64,000 nucleotides of DNA from Alisma plantago-aquatica (GCA_963693085.1 OY856410.1:884207835-884271834), one strand, 5' to 3'. Counted from the first letter of the stretch, positions 24,241-35,941 are shown. The notes: generated from the sequence alone by a model not told the origin. Numbers and translations are program-made.

Positions 24241-24456
24241 AAAATGTCATTTTCATACTATTTTATGGCCTTCTTTTATAGCCGTCATTGTGTGGATAGC
24301 CGACATCTTTAAAAATGTTGGAATCTTTTTCACGACACGACTTAAAACGACATTTATCCGACATTCTTAAAATTGACGGAAATGAATGAGGTTGACATTA
24401 TGTTGGGCTTTTTATAGCATTTTATTATGCCGTAGAAACTGGGATTTGTTGTGGTG
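24241..24456 (+). mobile_element. Probable 3' terminus of the CACTA element
   Basis: Ends in GGGATTTGTTGTGGTG (24441-24456), the reverse complement of a CACCACAACAAATCCC end, which is one of the known CACTA-superfamily terminal variants. Just inside are inverted-repeat motifs CCGACATCTTTAAAAATGTTGG-like (24299-24320) and CCGACATTCTTAAAATTGACGG-like (24358-24379), typical of subterminal arrays. A minisatellite starts immediately outside. The matching left end was not found upstream of 10653, so the element boundaries remain open. Confidence 0.5.
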
Positions 24457-24459
24457 TAT

Positions 24460-25570
24460 GTGATAACATGGGAAAACACAGGGGATAACATGAGATCACA
24501 TGAGATGGCATGGGATAACATGGGATGACACATGAGATAACATGAGATAACACTCAATTTGACAAGTGATAATATGGGATGACATGAGATAACATGGGAT
24601 AACACATAATGGCATAGGATAATATGAGATAACATGAGATAATAGACAATTTGACATGGGATAACAAGCAATTTTACATGGGATAACATGGGATGCCATG
24701 TAGTTTGACATGGGATAACATGAGATAACATGAGATAACACACAATTTAGCATGTGATCACATAAAATAACACATGGGATATCATGGGATGACATGGATA
24801 AAATGGGATGATGTGATAAAATGGGAGGAGACATGGGATATCATGGAATTGCATGAGATAAACTACAATTTGACATAGTATAACAAGGGATAACACAAAA
24901 AATAATACATGTGATAACATTGGATAACACATGTGATAACACACTGGATAATATATGGGATAACATGGGATAATATATGAGACAACATGGAATAACACTT
25001 GTGATAACATTGGATAATACATGTGATAACATGGGATAATGCATGAGATAACACATGGGACAACATGTGATAATACATGAGCCAACATGTAATAACATAT
25101 GGGATAACATGGGATAACACATGTGATAACATGGGATAACACTTGAGATAACACACATTATAACACACATGACATCATGAGATAACACATGAGACAATAT
25201 GTAATAACACATGGGATAACACATGTTATAACATGGGATAACACATGAGATAACACACGTGACTACACATGGGACATCATGAGATAACAAATGGGACAAC
25301 ATGAAATAATACATGGGATAAACTAGGATAACACATGAGATAACACACGAGATAACACATGGGACATCATGGAATAACACATGGGACAACATGGAATAAT
25401 ACATGTGATAACATGAGATAACACATGTGATAACACGAGATAACACATGGGATAGCACACGGGATAATACATGGGACAACATGGGATACCGCATGGGGCA
25501 ACATGGAATAACATAGGATAACATATGTGATAACATGGGATAACATACAATTGTATGTGAGATAACAATA
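24460..25570. repeat. Minisatellite of ~12-17-bp units (ACATGGGATAAC family)
   Basis: More than 60 degenerate tandem units built on ACATGGGATAACAC with variants (ACATGTGATAAC, ACATGAGATAACAC, ACATGGGACAAC, ACATGGAATAATAC). On the minus strand the repeat lacks stop codons in all three frames. Overlapping open frames of up to 268 codons (Cys/Tyr/Pro/His/Ser/Val repeats) therefore arise passively and should not be read as genes. Confidence 0.95.
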
Positions 25571-25627
25571 ATTGGACTTGAGATTACATCTAATTGGACC
25601 GACGACAATATTGATCTTGTTATAGAA

Positions 25628-25905
25628 TAGGAGGGAGGTAGTGTCATTTATTTTTTAGTCAGAAGTATGTTGACATTGGTCTTGCTCTAAAAATTTTATA
25701 AGGAACACCAGAATTTTTATTTTTTCAAAAAATTCATTAGATTTAAAAGATATCAGTAAAAATACGAAGAACACGAGGGAAGTAATGTCATTTATTTTTT
25801 AATAGAAAGCATGTTGGCATTGGTCTTGTTCTAAAATATTTTTTATAAGGAATGTAAATGTTTTTATTTCTTCAAAAATACATTTTAATTTGAGATACTA
25901 AAAAA
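25628..25905. repeat. Two tandem copies of a ~150-bp unit
   Basis: GGGAGGTAGTGTCATTTATTTTTTAGTC with GTTGACATTGGTCTTGCTCTAA and TTATAAGGAA recurs at about 25783 as GGGAAGTAATGTCATTTATT with GTTGGCATTGGTCTTGTTCTAA and TTATAAGGAA. Confidence 0.8.
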
Positions 25906-28000
25906 TCGTTTGTTGTTTTCCCTTCCCTCCCTCTCTCCCACTCTCTCTCTCCATGTTTTTCAATAACCCACAAAAAAAAACCTTGATGAACAGTTTTTAA
26001 AAAAATTATCCGCGTTTTTCAATCATCCACGTTTTACATCGGACACCAAGTGGACGGTTTGTCGTTCGCATAGCGTTTGTCGTAAAGAATCATGGTTCTT
26101 GAAATAGAAAAGCTAATTTCGTCATCCATGGAAACAAACTTATAGAATACTACCCTTCAAAGCACGAGGCAATCCCAAAAAGTATGGTTTCAAAAGTCCA
26201 TGGGAGGTATCCAAGAAAACATTGTGGGTCTGAAACATGCAGTGAAGCCAAGCTAGCATGCTCAATTGAATTAAAGTTGAGGAGATGGGGAGAAGAAGCT
26301 TCGAACAAAAGCCGCGTACATTGCGTTGGGTGGCACATGCCACTTTCGAATCGCAAAGCTTAATGGTCTAAGGGCACCATCATTGGGGTACCGCTGTGTC
26401 GTAAAAGAAAAACTGACCTGTCAACTTCTACTCTCCTCATCATACCAAAAATTACACTACTAGGCGACAGGTTGTAGTTGTAGTAGTACCAGAACTTAGT
26501 TTTGACGCAGCGCGCGCAGTGGAGTGGGTCGACGTGGTGCCGTCGGGAGGAGATCATGCTAGAGGTGGTGGTGGTGGAGCCCGAGGCTGCTGATCGCTCG
26601 CGATGGCATGCACGTACGCAAGTGTTGTGTTAAGACAAACCTCTCCCCAAGAAATAACCAAGCTAGAGAGAGAGAGTGCAACAGAAAAATAAGAACAAAC
26701 AGAATTATCCAACCACAACAAAGCCACGGAAGGGAATGTCTGTCGGACATGAATCAAGTGTAGGGGAATGAGGTTAGCCGTTGCTGGCTGAAGAGTACGT
26801 ACACTGTTGTCAGCTTGATTGGTCGTAGTTTCAGATGTAGTTGATGGTGCTAAAGGTCAGGCAATACTTGCATTATTGGGGATTAGAAGTCAGGGGTACC
26901 GGACGGAGCTAGCTAGCACTGAACTGGTGAGTGCATGTGATCTTTGCTACACTGTTGTGTGGAAATGTTTGAAACCGGACGTGAGTGAGAAGACAGGTGA
27001 TGTCCTTGGTTTTCATGTTGGTAACCTCATGATTAAACCATCATTTTTAGGGCGCACTCCTATTCGTTCGTCTTAGCTCCATGTCGTACGAACTGGAAAG
27101 CTGATGGAAACGCCGTGGTGAAAACAAACACCAAGTCCACACACTCTGCTTCTGCTACACCGCGGTACTGACAATGGTACCTTGTTGTAGGGCTCGACGA
27201 TCGAAACGTCGTACATTCGTGCCTTGAGCCACTTAGCTGTGTCCAGGCTGCAGCTGAACGCAGGAGGGGACTGGAAGGAGGAGAAGGGTGGCTAGGAGGA
27301 TGAAAATCCCTCGAGGTTCAACATGGAATCATTCCGCAATATCAGAGAACGATTAGACTAGAACGGCGGATCTAAGAGGAGAAGAGTGGTCGATATCGGA
27401 CTTGGAGTCAGCATCATGCATATTGGATTGTATTTCTGATCCCTGCAGCAAAAAAAAAAAAGTTTGGTTAGCTAGAGTCGTAAAACTAGCCATCTCATGT
27501 CAATCTAAATCTACTATATCAGACTTGTTATTTATATCTCAAAAAATCTTCATCATTCATTTACTCACTTAAAATAATTAATGAGGTATGCGTACAACTG
27601 AGATTAACAAGGACACGTTGGGACAACAAGATCAAAACAACATATTTGAATCCATCTCATTGTACCTGAACTCTCTCATCATCCCTTCGACAACATTTTT
27701 GTAACCCAGTAATTTGTTATCCCGAATTAGCTGAATGCAGGATTGTAGGTCCTCCTGCAAAATCCTACAATCCAAAGGTGTTAGCGGAGAACGTCACTTC
27801 CCATGTTGGGAGACGATTGGTAAACAACTAGAGTTCTTTTTTTGGTTAATTAGGTGGAGTTAATTAATCCCATCCTCCGACGGGAAAACTTCAGAAAAGG
27901 GCTACAAAAAATACTACACAATGCTATAGTAGACCAAGTTTGTGGCTCTATAAAACACAATCCTACTCTTCACAGAAACTACACCTCATTAAATGCCTCT
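25906..28000. other. Unassigned, locally GC-richer DNA
   Basis: A polypyrimidine patch (CCCTCTCTCCCACTCTCTCTC near 25930) is followed by about 1.4 kb of higher GC content than its surroundings. Short frames on both strands encode nothing I recognise. It could be low-copy host sequence or the interior of an unknown element; no splice-consistent gene model could be built. Confidence 0.4.
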
Positions 28001-28579
28001 ATCTCTACATGTTGTCTCTGTCACTTGTCTAAAGTATGACCCTCTGCTCTTTTCCAATATGTAAACCCCTAACTAGAGGGGGTATCTCAACCAAATTGAA
28101 GAAAAAAAAGTAGTCAATAGTCAACAACATACTCAACAAGGACGACGTCCATGCGGTTAGCCCCCTATACATATGATGGCAAGCCCAACCATAATGCAAG
28201 GCCTTTTGAGAGAGAGAATCACCTGTCTGATCCTCCAAGATGGGGTTGTCTCACCATCTAGCATCTAGAAAGCCTCAAATCACCGATCTCCACTGAAATG
28301 CCATAATAGTCATGCACTTAGCAAAGTTTGAGTCATACTCCAAGGCCTCAGTGCTACTCTACTCTCTAACCTATTTGTACCTCTTCTCGCCCTTAGAAAT
28401 CAACCACCACCTTGCCTTCAACATCTCTCAATATATGTCTGTCTTTTCCCCTACTACCCACTTTTTTTCTCCATGAAACATTTGTGATGTTCAGCTTCAT
28501 CTCGCTCCTCATAGGTATAACCCAACTAAGCACTCAAAACCTTATCCTTGTAAGCCTCACACTTGGGGAAAGATCTCAC

Positions 28580-29170
28580 TTCATGTTCAATTCTTCCCTG
28601 ATGTCCTCCTTCTTGTCTTGTTAAAAAAATTATTCATATTAACCCTTACCATGTTACACACCCTCCTCCATATCTCCACAGCTTGCATCCTTCTACAATC
28701 ATACCTGCTCGAGCACCTAGACATCCAAACACAACATATGATGAACAACAGAAAGTTGCTCTTCATCACCCCTAACCAACTATTATGGGTGGCATGCCCC
28801 AACACATGAGAAAAGAGCAAGCCTTCCTATGTGAAGCGTCAAAACCTCCAACCCCCAATGAACCTCCATCCTCGCACACACCTACCTTGCTACCTCCCCA
28901 TGATGCAACAAGTAGACAAGCATCTCCTTCCTACCCTCTCTACAACACTCACATCTAGAAGCTATTTGGATGTGAAATTTCCTCACTCCATCATTTACCA
29001 ATATAGCTCCTTTCCCCACTTTCCTAACAAAAGTGGTCACTTTAGAGAGCATGATACCATTCCAAACCCATCTAGATCCATACCAAAATCTCCCTTCTTT
29101 TCCATCCCCTCTCCCTCTCCCTCTCCATACTCCCTTCGTAGGCCGTAGATAAAAGCATCAACTCTCACAA
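28580..29170 (-). pseudogene. LINE (non-LTR retrotransposon) 3' pol relic, zf-RVT-like region
   Basis: Read on the minus strand this encodes GVRKFHIQIASRCECC, then LLHHGEVAR, a stop where Trp is expected before VCARMEVHWGLEVL, then LFSHVLGHATHNSWLGVMKS, IICCVWMSRC and AVEIWRRVCNMV. The layout (a CxCC pair, a hydrophobic HH/HLL stretch, a W-rich helix, then IWxxRN-like ends) matches the zf-RVT tail that follows reverse transcriptase in plant LINEs. No RT core or poly-A tail is seen, so this is a short, decayed 3' piece. Confidence 0.5.
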
Positions 29171-30530
29171 GGCATCCAACAAGGTTTGTCCAACTCAAAA
29201 GAAATGATGACCATCACCACCCTTAACATGGCCAATGTTGCTTACTGATAAGAATTTGTAGCTTAGTCCATGTTCATTTTTTACTCCTACTGCTTGCAAC
29301 TAAACTATTCAAGTGTGTGATGAACTAAACCAAGTTATGATGCAGTTGTAGGTAGAGCCACATAATATTGTTGCATGACTCACTAAGCTGGGTTGATTAT
29401 GTTTTAGAGTGAAATGTACTTTACACATGCTCAATATAGTTTTTTTAATAGGAAAATATTCTATCAACTAGTGTTGCGGTCGAATAGAGAAGCATTCTGC
29501 AATCATCATTCTCTTGGAAAAATTGAGTTCATCTTCATAGTAAAGCAATGTAATATGTGAGGTCTGTCACTTCTAAATGAATGCTTGCATCAGTTTCGGT
29601 AATTGTGGTACACTAGTGTTATATGGGAGGTGTGCCAATGCTTTCAAATACTTACACAAGTTTTGAGAATCGTATGGCACCAATCTTATAAGAAATGTGT
29701 GCCAACTCTATTAAATATCTAAGGGTCGATATTTCTTGTGTGTTTAAAAAGTTATATCAAAATAAAACAGGTCACCAAATAAAAAATAATTAAGAGTCAT
29801 CCTCTCGCTAAACTAGGAGATGTTTGTAATTATCTCTTCATTATCAACCTCAATGTCATATAAAATGATGCATTGTTGTATGATTCATTATGCAAATACT
29901 CTATGATAGTGATGGCCTCACCAACTTTAGTTTCCTTTTTCCCATGCATATCAAATTGTTTTTTACATCTTTGCAAAGAAACCCAATACTCTCACAATGC
30001 ATTGCACAAATTCTTTAACTGAATTCCAATGTCTTCATTCATCTATGCTTTAGTTCGTTGCACATCTAAAATATTGCGGTTGGATTTAAGAAGATGTGCA
30101 TATTATTGTAGGTAAAATGCATGGTTATGATCAAAAATTCATCTTGTTATGTTTTAGACATTAATCTCGCAATCAAGTTTCAAATTAAGTTAAGATGTAC
30201 ACATGCTCCTATCTTATCTATTGTGCCTCTCAGTTCCTATTTGAGAAACTTCTTATTCTTCAATCATTTTAGATCTAGTGTAATTTAGTATACTTCCGTT
30301 CAAAGTCCTTATTCATTGTAAATGTATTACATATCCTTCTTCATTATGATCCATGTTCTTGCCTCCACTTCTTCTCCCAGTCAATCATAGTGACAAAATG
30401 TTTCTAATGAGCATTAGTATTATATAAATGATGTGCTTCGTTTGAAGTGCTAAATTCAAGATTTTTCCGGTATTCATTCTTATAAACTTCATCCGAGATG
30501 ATGAAACACAAGATAATCAATGGAATATGA
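29171..30530. other. Unassigned AT-rich DNA
   Basis: About 1.4 kb with short frames only. No element termini, primer site or domain recognised. Confidence 0.45.
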
Positions 30531-32420
30531 CTGAAAGAAATAATGGAACATGATAGTGTTAATAATATACTAGGATGTAACCATGAATGAAAATAGAAAT
30601 ACTAGAAAATGAGTGAAAGAAATGATAGAACATGACTAAAGAAATATTGCAACACCAGTCAAAGAATAATGGAACACCCTAGAATAAAAGGTTGATATGG
30701 AGCGTAACCAAGAATGGAACAATGCAACCAAGTACTCGATCAGGAGTGAAACAAAGAATGGAACACAACAATTTTAATAAGAGATTTGTAGTATAACCAA
30801 AAAGATAACATGAATAACTAAGTATTGGGTCAATTGTGAATGGAATAATGGAACTTGATATTTGTGCAACCAAAAATATAATCAGTCTAAAAAAATACTA
30901 GATCAAGAGTAGGGGAATAATGGAAAGTGATAGTTTTCATAGTGAATCAGGAGAGAAAGGAATAATGGAACGCGACTAAAGAAATGTTGGAGCACAAGTG
31001 AAAGGAATAATGAAACATAACTAAAGAAATACTAGAACATGGGTGAAAAGAACAATAGAATGCTACAAAAGAAATACTAGAACACTCGTGAAAGGAATAA
31101 TACAACACCTTATAATGAATAATGGATCTGGATTGTAATCAAGAATGGAATGATCTAATCAACTTTTGTATCAGGAGTGCAAGGAATAATGGAACATGAT
31201 AATATTAATAGATGTCTATTGTGCAACTAAGAATGGAACATGTGATAAATGCAAGAGTGAACGAATAATGGAGAAAATAAATTTTGACCTAGAATAATGG
31301 AATGAGACAAACAAAGATCAAGAAGTAAGCATCAAGAGACATCCCCTACTCCTCTTGAAAGTACAAACAATTTAGTGCTAGTAATAGATTTTTACTTAAA
31401 AGAATCAATAGAAGATGTTGAGTTTGTTCTTACAAACTGAGGAGGATGTTACCTGATGCATATTGTATTATGTGATATGTCTTACTGTATCAATGAACTT
31501 AGGTTACACTAAGATCGAGAGTGAACATATAATGAAATGCCAAACAACAAAAGTTAAAGGACTAACAAAGGATGTACAATAAATAAAAAATATGTTTGAT
31601 GTAGATGTAAAGAACAATGAGTAATAATGTATATGGATGTAACCAAGAATAGAAAGTGACAAACATATATTGGATAAGGAGTGAACTGAATTATGAATCA
31701 TGACTGATGACATTATGGAACATGCATGAAAGAAATAATGGAATGAGACTAAATATATACTAGAACATGAGTGGAAGGAATATTTGAACTCGATAGAATA
31801 TATAATGGATCTGGATTGTAACCAAGTATAGAACAATCCCATCTAATACTAGAACATGAGTACAGGGAAGAATGGAGTGTGAATGCACAAAAATGATCTA
31901 TATTGTAACCAAGATTGAAACATGCAACTGACACATAAGTTAACAAATAACCTTACACTTAGAATAATGGAATCAGAAAAATGAGGCTCATGCAGTAAGA
32001 ATTAGGAAACATCCTCCACTCCACTTGTAAGAATAAACAATTTTGTGATAGATGTGGTGAGTTCTATTTAAAAGAATCAACAGTGGTCACCAAGTTTGTT
32101 ATTACCAGCCAAGGAGGGTGTTATAGTATGCATATTGCATGTGTATCATTAGATACAATGCACTATAGTTTCACTAGGATCAGGAGTGAAAGAATATTGA
32201 AATTTCAAACAAGAAAAGTTAAAGGAAAAATGAAGGAAGTATAATAAGTAAAAATTAGATTTGAAGTGATTGTAAAGAATAATGATTAGTAATGTATTTT
32301 GATTTAATAAAGATTGCAACACAAATAAAGAAATACTACTCCACGAGTGATAGGAAATAATGGATCATGAAAATATAAATAATTGATCTAGAGTGTAATC
32401 AAGAATGGAATGAGACAAAC
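30531..32420. repeat. Field of diverged GGAATAATGGAACATGA-type repeats with a ~665-bp higher-order duplication
   Basis: The motif AAAGGAATAATGGAACA(T/C) with ACTAAAGAAATACTAGAACA and AACCAAGAATGGAACA recurs many times from 30531 to 31320 and again from 31640 to 32420. Between them a longer segment, 31331-31650 (CATCCCCTACTCC, AGAATCAATAGAAG, GATGCATATTGTATTA, CAAAAGTTAAAGGA), is duplicated at 31996-32330 (CATCCTCCACTCC, AGAATCAACAGTGG, TATGCATATTGCATG, GAAAAGTTAAAGGA). No coding content. Confidence 0.8.
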
Positions 32421-33239
32421 AAAATAGTTCATCAGGGGCAGGGTATCTGTTGTCTGCGATCACTGGTGGCCTCGAGGTTGTTGTTGCTTCTCCTCCACAA
32501 GGCCTGCCTACGCAAGGCTCTACCATAGCGAGGACTTGGGAGGACCTTGCCCCTCCTCATATCTCTTCCTTCTTCTTGTTTCTCCTGTGAAAAGGATGGG
32601 GATGGGGAGAGCAGTGAGGACGGTAACTGGCTCTCGGCTCTCAGTTGTTTCTAAGCAAAAGCTTGTAGCAAGGGCCAGGTAGTGGTTTTCATCTAAGTGA
32701 TGCTAACTACTCTACCAATTTCCCTCCTCACGCACGTACTCAGCCCACACTCAGTGGTCGTGGCTAAGTGGGGGATCATGTTTCACCCGATCCATGACTC
32801 TCAACCTGGTGTTTGGGGATAAACGCCAACCATTAGATCAGACCATCCTAGCGCCAACATGACTCCATGTTTCTTATCCATAGTGAAACTTGGACTAAAG
32901 TTGCGTGATACTACCTTATATGAAAACTTAGGATATATAATCTGAATTTGGGACATCAATATATGCATTATCTATTCAAACTCAACTCTACATAACTTCT
33001 TCTAGGAACCTCCAATTTCCACCAAATTTTAACCATAGCTTCCTCACAACTCTAGATACTTTGTACAAGAATTTGGTTTGAAAATTATATTGTTTGGTAC
33101 TAAATAAAATACCTCAAAAAGGCATAAAAATAGGGAATTCTCTCATGATATCAATATCATTTGAATTCCAACATTGGTAAAACTCTCAAAATTACTCAAC
33201 CATGAATGACTTCACTTATGTCATTAGACATTTAAGGAT
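32421..33239. other. Unassigned; GC-richer 32430-32880
   Basis: A GC-richer stretch (CTGGTGGCCTCGAGG, CCTTGCCCCTCCTC, GGGGATGGGGAGAGC) in AT-rich DNA, with no recognisable coding or terminal signature. Possibly a solo fragment of a retroelement LTR. Confidence 0.35.
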
Positions 33240-33977
33240 TCCAAAAGTCCACTCTATCACAGGTATTGTGTTGAACGCCTAGTAGTGGCAACCCAAAATC
33301 GATGGCATATGTGCTTATCCTCATTATAAAAAACATCAATCTCACTTAGACCTGTTTTTTAGGTTGTTTAGAAAAATCAACAACATAATTCATTCTTATC
33401 ATAGGTTTACCATCCAGAAATTGACAACATATGTACTTACCCCTGTTAAAAATGTCAACCTTGCTAAGACATATTTCTTTGATTTCTAGCAAAGAAACCA
33501 ACGACATAACCCAATTTGGTGGGATACATTTTTCATAGAGCATGTGGTGAGAACCCTTTATCATAAAATCTTAATGAAGAAATTGACACCATAGGATTTT
33601 TGTAGGTAAAAAATTTCATGGTGGGTGTAACCTACGATGTCAGTTTTTATGGAGTATAACCTACAAAAGAGGCATTTTGAAAGCAAAGTTTATTTTGCGA
33701 GAAAGGTTTTGTCATTGGTTTTTGTACAAGAGACACAAAAGGCCTATATCAATATTTTCCCCTGAAAATTTTAATTTTTCAAGCTTTCTATGAAGTAGGT
33801 TCAACACAAAAAACACCATTACAATAAAAGTGTTACCCATGTTTTTTCTTAACCGACAATTCTTGACCATTAGTGATGTTTTTTCTCTACCAACCAACGA
33901 TATTGGCCTATAGTTTTAGTTTTCTATGAAAACTAACGTTAAGAAAAGTTAAACTAGATATAAAAAATGTACTAGTG
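33240..33977. mobile_element. CACTA-like terminus abutting the gypsy relic
   Basis: Ends AAAAAATGTACTAGTG (33962-33977), the reverse complement of a CACTAGTACATTTTTT end. The preceding 700 bp contains recurring short motifs such as ACCGACAATTCTTGACC, ACCAACGATATTGGCC, ACCAACGACATAACCC and ATCAACAACATAATTC, consistent with subterminal repeats. Gypsy integrase sequence starts right after a possible AAT target site. The left end was not found, and the call rests on the terminus and motif spacing only. Confidence 0.45.
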
Positions 33978-34507
33978 AATCCTAATTCCTTAGTAATACT
34001 ATAGTCCTCTGAGATTGTCCATCTATCTATGGGTGAAAAGTGATACTAAACCTTAATTGCATACCCAAAGCTTTATGTAGTCGTTCCTAAAAATGACTCG
34101 TGAACTGGGGATCTCTATCAGAAACAATTATAGCTAGAACCCCATGTAAACACATTATCTCATCTATATAGATCTGTGCAAGTTTCTCAGTAGTTTAGGT
34201 TGTTTTTATAGGAAGAAAATGTGCTGACTTAGTCAACCTATCAACTATCACCCAAATGGAATCATGACTTTTGGCTATTCTTGGCAAACCAACCATAAAG
34301 TCCATGGTCACGTGATCCCATTTCCACTATGGTATAGGTAAAGGTTGCATTGTTCCTACAGGCTTCTGATGTTCAACTTTAACCTACTGACACACTAGAC
34401 ACCGCATAACAAACTCAGCTACATCTTTCTTCAAACTAGGCCACCAATACATATCTTTCAAGTTATGATACATTTTGGTGCTCCCTGGATGCATTGCATA
34501 CATAGAT
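33978..34507 (-). pseudogene. Old Ty3/gypsy integrase fragment (zinc-binding region and core)
   Basis: Minus-strand sequence closely parallels 55080-55580 of the younger gypsy element: the integrase N-terminal CHPG/H2C2-adjacent region, QVKxEHQ-type linker, WDHVTMDF-, [11 protein letters not shown] and DGQSxRTI-type motifs are all recognisable, but with stops and substitutions. It is cut at 34507 by the copia insertion and continues at 43732. Its distal edge at about 33978 falls within the codons for the TIQILED region, whose continuation lies on the opposite strand at 43985. Confidence 0.85.
34503..34507. repeat. Target-site duplication TAGAT, left
   Basis: TAGAT directly precedes the left LTR and recurs directly after the right LTR at 43727-43731, as expected for a 5-bp copia insertion duplication. 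Removing the insert makes the flanking gypsy sequence collinear with 55560-55600. Confidence 0.93.
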
Positions 34508-35927
34508 TGAAAAACACTAGAGGGGGGGTGAAATAGAGTTTTTAAATAATTTTAACAATTTATTTAATTCAAACAACCACAATTAAAAATTAGAAGAAGG
34601 AGACAGGTGTTTCGAGTGGTTCCAACTTTAGCAAATACTAAAGTTGTCAGTCCACTACCCGGTTGCTTACCCAACCGGGATTTTGAAAGTATTTATTTTA
34701 TTACCTTCTCAAGGATTTATACAAAATACAATACTTTCCTTTACACCCTTTGAGCAGCCTTCACTTGAAGTAGGTGCACCAACTTTGAGGTAGCCTTCTT
34801 GAAGTAACTCCAAGCTCCCCCGTGAAGTAGCCTTCCTCTCTAGAAGTAACCTCCCGTTGCACCAGCCTTCTGAAGTAGCTCAAAGTCACCTTCTTCGCCA
34901 AGAAGAACTCCACCCTCTCCAATCAGCAGCCTCCAACCTAGGAGTAGCAAGGAGAGTACAAACGATAAAAGAGAACAAGAAAGAAAAAGGAAATTACAAC
35001 TTATCCTTTGTATCCCAAGGCTTGATTTGCCTAGAGCAAGCGTATAGATCTCCTAACCAAGTGTGTGAACTTGTGATTGCATTGGGTAGGAGATACTAGC
35101 CTATAGGACACGAATTATGAGCTAAGGAAGGAATTAGCCAATTCTTACAAAGCTCAAATTGCTCACAAACAGATTGCTCAAAGTATGCTCAAGGATTTCT
35201 CAAGTGTAGCAAGTGTGTTTGAGTGTCCTATGGCATGTCCTATTTATAGGAATGGCCTAAGGATGCTTAAGGACATTCTAGACAACTTCTAGGGGTTTCT
35301 AAGTGCTTAACTAGCCGTTAGGTACAAAGTTGTTGCTTTAACAACGGCTAATTAATTAATTCTGCAGTTGCTGTCAGAGACAATCTCGGTCGAGGAATGG
35401 TCGACTGAGACACCTACTCGGTCAAACTTTTGTCGACCGACAGGCACTCTGGAACAAGTGATTTGCAACGTCTTTCTCCAACTGCCAACTAACTTGTCTG
35501 TTGTGTCTAACGGCTACTTTGGATCTTTCTCGGTCGAGAAGATTGTCGACCGAGAGTGTCTCGGTCGAGGAGTTTGTCGACCGAGATTGATCCTGTTTCA
35601 ATGTTTCAATTTAGGCACTAATTATATGTATGAGTGTGCAAATGTGATCCTATTTGAAGGGGATGACTTATCTAAATGTGATGTTTAGCTAGGGAAGATC
35701 TAACGCTTGATTTACATGCAATCTAAGTACTTGTACATTATATATTTGTACAAGTTTTAACAAAGCGATTACATTGCATGAAAACATAAATGTAAGCATA
35801 TGGATTTCCCTAGTTGCTTTGGCATCTACCTTAATCCTGCACACTCAAGTAGCTCGTTAGATCAATAAGAATGAAATGTTTGTCATAATCAAAACAAAGG
35901 GATTTATAGATGTCCATTTAGCCAACA
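34508..35927 (-). repeat. Copia 3' LTR (left copy)
   Basis: On the minus strand begins TGTTGGCTAAATGGACATC and ends GTGTTTTTCA, with TG...CA ends. Contains a minus-strand TATA box (complement of TATTTATAGG, 35241-35250) and four TCGGTCGA/TCGACCGA stem-loops at 35384-35586. Same length as the right copy; about 16 substitutions and no net indel. Confidence 0.95.
35384..35586. repeat. Four TCGGTCGA stem-loops in the 3' LTR
   Basis: Stem-loops at 35384-35410 (one mismatch), 35418-35440, 35528-35555 and 35559-35586. The last two are perfect 10-bp stems (TCTCGGTCGA / TCGACCGAGA) with 8-nt loops GAAGATTG and GGAGTTTG. The same set is in the right LTR (about 43183-43385). Confidence 0.9.
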
Positions 35928-35941
35928 ATCTCCCCCTTTTT
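35928..35941 (-). promoter_or_regulatory. Copia polypurine tract
   Basis: Minus-strand AAAAAGGGGGAGAT lies directly beside the 3' LTR start (TGTTGG) and would prime plus-strand DNA synthesis. An inverted duplicate of this tract sits at about 38248-38261 inside the element. Confidence 0.9.

Noticed and set aside
24460..25570. CRISPR-like array
   Set aside because: Units are contiguous and variable without constant repeats and unique spacers, and the sequence is from a plant nucleus.
24841..25647. 268-codon minus-strand open frame (Cys/Tyr/Pro/Met/Leu/Ser/His/Val repeats)
   Set aside because: It lies wholly inside the ACATGGGATAAC minisatellite, whose unit has no stop codons in any minus frame. 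Overlapping frames of similar character exist in all three phases, so coding is not supported.
26453..26470. CACTACTAGGCGACAGG as a CACTA left end for the terminus at 33977
   Set aside because: Only the first bases agree with CACTAGTACATTTTTT, and no subterminal motif array follows.
26819..27076. 85-codon plus-strand frame in the GC-richer 26-27 kb region
   Set aside because: No recognisable motif, and frames of equal length overlap on the other strand nearby. Left as unassigned DNA.
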